Positions 31,895 to 32,644 of a stretch of 32,644 nt of DNA are shown one piece after another (position 1 is the first letter of the stretch; every line of letters starts with the position of its first letter). The notes under the pieces are model-generated. The model saw only the letters and a program-made list of their open reading frames with translations, made no database searches and was not told where the DNA came from. Source of the stretch: Chloroflexota bacterium (GTDB lineage Bacteria; Chloroflexota; Anaerolineae; Promineifilales; Promineifilaceae); contig JAGOMA010000051.1 in assembly GCA_017993775.1 (NCBI GenBank), positions 1 through 32,644 on the forward strand, in the 5' to 3' direction. Made by a program: the position numbers and the translations under genes.

Positions 31895-32539
31895 TTATTT
31901 CTGCAAAATTTGCTGCCGCCATTGCAGCCCAATGCCCAGAAGAATGAACCCTAAACCGAGAAACGCCAGCCAAAGCGAGCCTGTGTTCGCCGGTGCGCCA
32001 GATTCCGGCAGCAAAACGGCTGAGGCAGAATTGGCCGGCAGGGTGATGGGGGCGGAAACGGCCGTTACCTTTTGCACACAGAAATTTACATCCATCGCCA
32101 GCGGCGTGTCCGGGTAGATGGGCGCGTACAGCGGATTTTGCGAAGTCACGAACCAACCGGCGGCCGGTTGAGCCGTGACGCGCCAATAACTTTCACCGGC
32201 GGCGGCCAATTCATACGCCCCATTCTCGGCCGAGGTTTGGGTGATCACGGTTTTTTCGTCGCTGCTGACAAATTGAAGGGTGACGCCGGCAACCGGCGTT
32301 TCGCCAGTCAGGCCGGTTCCCACGCACTTGCCATCGCTATTCACATCGGCGTACACCATGCCACGGATGGATCCCCTGGTTGGAGAATCGGTGACGATGG
32401 TTTGGGGGATGTTGGTGGGGGTGGGGCGCGGAGTGGGGGTAGGGAGTTCGCCTTGAGCGTAGGCGGGGCTGTGCAAAAGGCCGGATAACAAGAGCAAGGC
32501 CAGACCAAGAACCAAACTAATTTGTGACTTACGCGGCAT
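31895..32539 (-). CDS. Exported SdrD-B-like protein with LPESG / transmembrane / basic-tail anchor
   Basis: A 214-residue protein. The N-terminal signal peptide is MPRKSQISLVLGLALLLLSG with a likely AYA-Q cleavage. A TPTPRPTPT linker leads to a Cna-B/SdrD-B-like beta-sandwich (GSIRGMVYADVNSDGKCVG ... GVTLQFVSSDEKTVITQTSAENGAYELA). The C-terminus has LPESGAPANTG, then a hydrophobic helix (SLWLAFLGLGFILLGIGL) and a charged tail (QWRQQILQK), the arrangement of a sortase-like or related sorting signal, with LPESG instead of LPxTG. The start is well supported by AGGAGGTG 5 bases upstream. It converges on the giant surface protein gene. A cell-surface role is inferred. Confidence 0.88.
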   Translation of the reverse strand: MPRKSQISLVLGLALLLLSGLLHSPAYAQGELPTPTPRPTPTNIPQTIVTDSPTRGSIRGMVYADVNSDGKCVGTGLTGETPVAGVTLQFVSSDEKTVITQTSAENGAYELAAAGESYWRVTAQPAAGWFVTSQNPLYAPIYPDTPLAMDVNFCVQKVTAVSAPITLPANSASAVLLPESGAPANTGSLWLAFLGLGFILLGIGLQWRQQILQK

Positions 32540-32572
32540 AATTCACCTCCTGTACGGTAAGTTGACTTTTGT

Positions 32573-32608
32573 ATTATACTCGCTTTTGGGGGATTGGATA
32601 TGGGTCAA
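32573..32608 (-). promoter_or_regulatory. Candidate promoter of the SdrD-like gene
   Basis: On the minus strand a TATAAT (32573-32578) lies about 34 bases before the start codon. A TTGACC (32603-32608) is upstream, but the 24-base spacing is too long for a standard pair, so only the -10 is credible. Confidence 0.4.
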
Positions 32609-32644
32609 AAGTAAGTTATGTGAAATGGTTATGTGAAACGGCCG

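Larger units (their letters stand above)
93..32065. repeat. Dispersed highly iterated palindrome ACGGCCGT, about 81 exact copies
   Basis: Start positions of exact copies read by eye: 93, 275, 895, 1291, 1343, 1603, 1893, 2687, 2962, 3842, 4139, 4326, 4527, 4909, 5653, 6149, 6322, 6380, 8101, 8289, 8903, 9077, 10293, 10371, 10542, 11236, 11598, 11741, 11916, 12620, 12759, 12928, 13310, 13422, 13749, 14136, 14220, 14461, 15014, 15953, 16480, 17276, 17510, 18517, 18667, 18854, 18899, 18940, 19111, 19285, 19831, 20905, 21115, 21271, 21791, 22312, 22471, 23170, 23254, 23652, 23752, 23962, 24440, 25552, 25597, 25750, 27649, 28180, 28360, 28756, 28810, 28855, 29080, 29260, 30211, 30295, 30319, 30646, 30787, 31746, 32058. 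The window also ends inside ACGGCCG. Copies fall in all coding phases, on genes of both strands and between genes. Confidence 0.95.

Noticed and set aside
1..32644. tRNA, rRNA, CRISPR arrays, phage or plasmid replication genes, transposase genes
   Set aside because: I looked for T-loop signatures, spaced direct repeats and the relevant protein motifs and saw none; the only mobile-like DNA is the non-coding 137-bp element.

Overview
The window looks like a chromosomal segment from a Chloroflexota bacterium, probably Anaerolineae-like. The signs are Thr/Pro 'TPTPT' linkers in exported proteins, a C-terminal LPESG-type anchor, large STAND ATPases with TPRs, multi-GAF kinases and Flp-type pilin. 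This is inferred from protein style; there is no rRNA or tRNA to anchor it, and I saw no plasmid or phage functions.

Layout. (1) 1-1268: the 3' end of metH (B12-dependent methionine synthase), converging on a NUDIX-like gene (1273-1842, minus). (2) 1982-7338, minus: a probable three-gene operon, in transcription order a STAND ATPase with TPRs, a radical SAM/SPASM enzyme (4-base ATGA overlap) and a class I PLP aminotransferase. (3) 7527-7663: a 137-bp MITE-like element whose right end supplies the stop codon of a second STAND ATPase (7660-9363, minus) that carries an N-terminal death-like effector-associated domain. (4) 9678-12431: a PfkB sugar kinase, an unknown small protein and an AlkX/YcaQ-type DNA glycosylase. 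(5) 12540-15102: an N6-adenine DNA methyltransferase without a visible nuclease, and endonuclease III. (6) 15112-17172: a soluble GAF-GAF histidine kinase coupled to a small alpha/beta protein, then an intrinsic terminator. (7) 17565-32539: a cell-surface block with an Flp-type pilin carrying an Ig-like C-terminus, a 4466-residue exported protein (seven beta-helix modules, fourteen Ig-like/NEW3-type domains, one CARDB domain) and a convergent SdrD-B-like protein with an LPESG-transmembrane-tail anchor.

The most striking signal is not a gene. The 8-base palindrome ACGGCCGT occurs 81 times by my eye count, about once per 400 bp, where base composition predicts about one copy in the whole window. 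It lies in genes on both strands, in all three codon phases (TAV, RP and GR readings; all three occur inside metH alone) and in intergenic DNA. Selection or biased copying therefore acts on the DNA rather than on the proteins. It resembles the HIP1 phenomenon of cyanobacteria but with a different word. Other non-gene structure includes the MITE, a 17-bp triplication forming the stop codons of two convergent genes, a dispersed 39-bp hairpin-associated repeat, and an 8-bp tandem repeat inside metH.
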